64,000 bases of DNA from the NCBI RefSeq assembly GCF_030269445.1, contig NZ_BSTJ01000004.1, positions 682,001-746,000 on the forward strand, given 5' to 3'. The notes below the pieces were generated by a model. That model worked only from the letters and a program-made list of their open reading frames with translations, was not told the DNA's origin and ran no database searches. Made by a program: the position numbers and the translations under genes. Numbering within the stretch: the first letter of the stretch is position 1; the number at the start of each line of letters is the position of its first letter. Below are positions 62,419 through 64,000 of the stretch, piece by piece. The stretch comes from Actinoallomurus iriomotensis (GTDB lineage: Bacteria > Actinomycetota > Actinomycetes > Streptosporangiales > Streptosporangiaceae).

Positions 62419-63198
62419 TCATTGGTCGGCGAAGCGTGGGAAGTGCTCGTCGGGAAGGGACTGGCCCACGGTCAGGCCGAGCGGGTCGGTGACGGGGTGG
62501 GCGGGTTCGGCCGCCAGGGTCAGGTTCGCGTCCGCGTAGATGACGACGTGGGCGATGCGAGGGTCGTCGGTGAAGTTGGGTGTGGCGCTGTGGGCGAGGC
62601 GTGAGTTGTGGAACGTGCAGTCGCCCGCGCGCAGGGGGACGGTGACGCGTTGTTCCCACTGCAGGTCGGGCGCCACGGTGAACATGTCGCCGTGGTCGGA
62701 CAGATCCTGCGGCCGCAGGCCGTCCAGGTGCTGGGAGCCCGGAATGAACGTCATGCAGCCACGGTCGACCGGCACGTCCACCAGCGCCACCCAGGCCGAG
62801 AGGGCATGCCGTGAACCGGCGTGCGGCCAGTACGGCTGGTCCTGGTGGAACTCCGTCGCGGCTCCGTTGCGCGGCTCCTTGATCAGCAGCTGGTCGTGCC
62901 ACAACCGCAGCGGGATCCCCGCCAGGCGGGTCGCGATGGCGGCCAGGTCCGGGTTCAGGGTGAGCTCGCGCAGGGTCTCGTCGTGACGCCACAGCTGGAG
63001 CAGCTGCGTGAAGATCGCCCCGTCGTGGTGGTCCCGTACGGTGTCGCGGGCGGCCAACGCCGCTTCGGCGAACCGGGCCGCGTCCGTACGGGAGATGACG
63101 CCGGGCAGGTGGACGAAACCATCCCGGCGGTACGCCGACACGACGTCGTCGGAGAAATCGCCCGGCGTGGTGCGCGGGTCTTCGGCAGCGACAGTCAT
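62419..63198 (-). CDS. Phytanoyl-CoA dioxygenase-family protein
   Basis: The 259-residue Fe(II)/2-oxoglutarate-type oxygenase has FVHLPGVISRTDAARFAEAAL near the start and FHQDQPYWPHAG carrying the His-x-Asp iron site. A later His lies in FHNSRLAHSATPNF. The GCMTFIPGSQHL motif is typical. It may hydroxylate a small molecule such as a natural-product intermediate or an aromatic compound; context does not decide. The ATG at 63198 follows GGAAG. It is divergent from the AraC regulator across 129 bases, suggesting that regulator controls it. Confidence 0.85.
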   Translation of the reverse strand: MTVAAEDPRTTPGDFSDDVVSAYRRDGFVHLPGVISRTDAARFAEAALAARDTVRDHHDGAIFTQLLQLWRHDETLRELTLNPDLAAIATRLAGIPLRLWHDQLLIKEPRNGAATEFHQDQPYWPHAGSRHALSAWVALVDVPVDRGCMTFIPGSQHLDGLRPQDLSDHGDMFTVAPDLQWEQRVTVPLRAGDCTFHNSRLAHSATPNFTDDPRIAHVVIYADANLTLAAEPAHPVTDPLGLTVGQSLPDEHFPRFADQ

Positions 63199-63327
63199 GC
63201 TCGTCTTCCTTACCTTTTCGTGGATTGCCGTCTCGACAACCGTCGCCGTCGCCTCGACCATGGGGCTAGCACGAGAGCCCGACAGGTGTAGCACGATCTT
63301 GACGGCGATCCGGCGAGGAGAGGCCCG

Positions 63328-64000
63328 ATGCATCGCGTGCGGCTAGCGGAGATCTTCCCGCCGGGCGGGCCGCCCATCGCCGCCGAACGGTACGAACTGC
63401 GCAGCGACACCTCCGCCCACAGCCACGACTTCATCGAGCTCGCCGTGGTCACGGACGGCACCGCCACGCACGTCTCCGCCGCGGGCGAACAGCCCCTGGA
63501 CCGCGGCTCGGTGACGATGCTCCGGCCGGGCGACTGGCACGGCTACCGCGACTGCCGCCGTCTGGTCGTCTACAACCTGTACGTCAGCCCGGAGGCGTTC
63601 CGGCGCGAGCTGGCGTGGATACGCGCCGCCCCGCACCTGGGCCGCATACTGCACGGGCGATCCGACCGCCCGCTCCGGCTCGACCCCGCCACGCTGCGCA
63701 TCGTCGAGACCGGCCTGGCCGAAACCGCGGCTCATGCCGGACCGGTCTATGCCGTACGGGTGGGAATCCTGCTCTGCCTGCTGGGCGGCACGGCCGTCTC
63801 CGAGGACGCCACTGGTCAGGTCCACCCCGCCGTACTGGCCGCGGCGAAGCTACTGGAGAACGACATCCAGCGCGCCTGGAACCTGGACGAACTCGCAGCC
63901 ACCGTGAGCGTGTCACCGCCGTACCTGACGCGTCTGTTCACCGCGCAGCTCGGCGTCCCGCCGATGAGCCATCTGGGGCGGCTGCGAGCGGAACGCGCCG
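63328..64000 (+). CDS. AraC-family regulator (cut by window end)
   Basis: The first 224 residues of an AraC-type regulator, continuing past the window. The N-terminal cupin-like sensor region holds YELRSDTSAHSHDFIELAVV and LDRGSVTMLRPGDWHGYRDC. The start of the AraC helix-turn-helix is NDIQRAWNLDELAATVSVSPPYLTRLFTAQLGVPPMSHLGRLRAERA. The HS-HDF cupin-type motif suggests binding of a small sugar or metabolite. The start at 63328 follows GGAGAGG. It is divergent from the phytanoyl-CoA dioxygenase gene. Confidence 0.88.
   Translation, partial: MHRVRLAEIFPPGGPPIAAERYELRSDTSAHSHDFIELAVVTDGTATHVSAAGEQPLDRGSVTMLRPGDWHGYRDCRRLVVYNLYVSPEAFRRELAWIRAAPHLGRILHGRSDRPLRLDPATLRIVETGLAETAAHAGPVYAVRVGILLCLLGGTAVSEDATGQVHPAVLAAAKLLENDIQRAWNLDELAATVSVSPPYLTRLFTAQLGVPPMSHLGRLRAERA

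Noticed and set aside
1-64000. CRISPR arrays, tRNA or rRNA genes
   Set aside because: No regular direct repeats with spacers, tRNA cloverleaf with a CCA end or rRNA-like conserved stretch was seen.

Overview
The window is about 70% GC. Genes start with ATG or GTG behind purine-rich Shine-Dalgarno sites, and many genes overlap by 4 bases. It encodes actinobacterial hallmarks: an OpcA-like protein, a mycothiol-dependent DinB-type enzyme, an F420-type luciferase-like oxidoreductase and CbpM. This points to a soil actinomycete, possibly Streptosporangiales-like. That placement is inference; there is no rRNA or other marker gene here. I saw no tRNA, rRNA, CRISPR array or replication origin.

Region by region. 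1-11.9 kb holds redox and regulatory genes: a 4-hydroxybenzoate 3-monooxygenase, a truncated GH64 glucanase pseudogene, a StyA-like flavoprotein, a luciferase-like oxidoreductase, a nitroreductase divergent from an IclR regulator, a DinB/MDMPI protein, a pyruvyl transferase-like protein, a DsbA-like protein, an MFS exporter and a membrane-anchored XRE protein. 12-23 kb looks like a stress island. It has an SRPBCC-alcohol dehydrogenase-OpcA operon, an orphan cytochrome oxidase subunit I, two DUF2267 proteins, and a dnaK-grpE-cbpA-cbpM operon ending in a collapsed clpB remnant. 23-25.2 kb is a scarred stretch with gene remnants around an XRE regulator and a short-chain dehydrogenase.

25.2-33.9 kb holds a ThDP enzyme, an exonuclease and a divergent aromatic-acid locus. 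The latter includes galB, a ligK/galC-type aldolase, an MHS transporter, a DUF6282 hydrolase, a 6PGDH-like dehydrogenase and a GntR regulator, with paired TTGT-N2-ACAA-type sites in the divergent promoter region. It encodes the late steps of protocatechuate or gallate meta-cleavage, but no ring-cleavage dioxygenase is present.

34.1-53.5 kb is a glycan-scavenging locus. It has three secreted sialidases (two are tandem duplicates with LamG-like C-termini), a FadR-type GntR regulator, a peptide-type ABC importer with a fused permease-ATPase, a DapA/NanA-family lyase, a GH42 beta-galactosidase, a ROK regulator and a secreted GH89 alpha-N-acetylglucosaminidase. Near-identical GGACGTCC-centred palindromes lie before the first sialidase and between the GntR gene and the importer, which predicts a compact sialic-acid regulon.

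53.6-58.2 kb is accessory DNA: a membrane protein of unknown function, a MarR regulator with a cysteine-rich tail joined to a PLP sulfur-amino-acid lyase, an acetyltransferase fragment and a decayed IS630 transposase. 58.3-64 kb returns to carbohydrate use: a ROK regulator divergent from a secreted GH3 enzyme, then a phytanoyl-CoA dioxygenase-like gene divergent from an AraC regulator cut by the window end.
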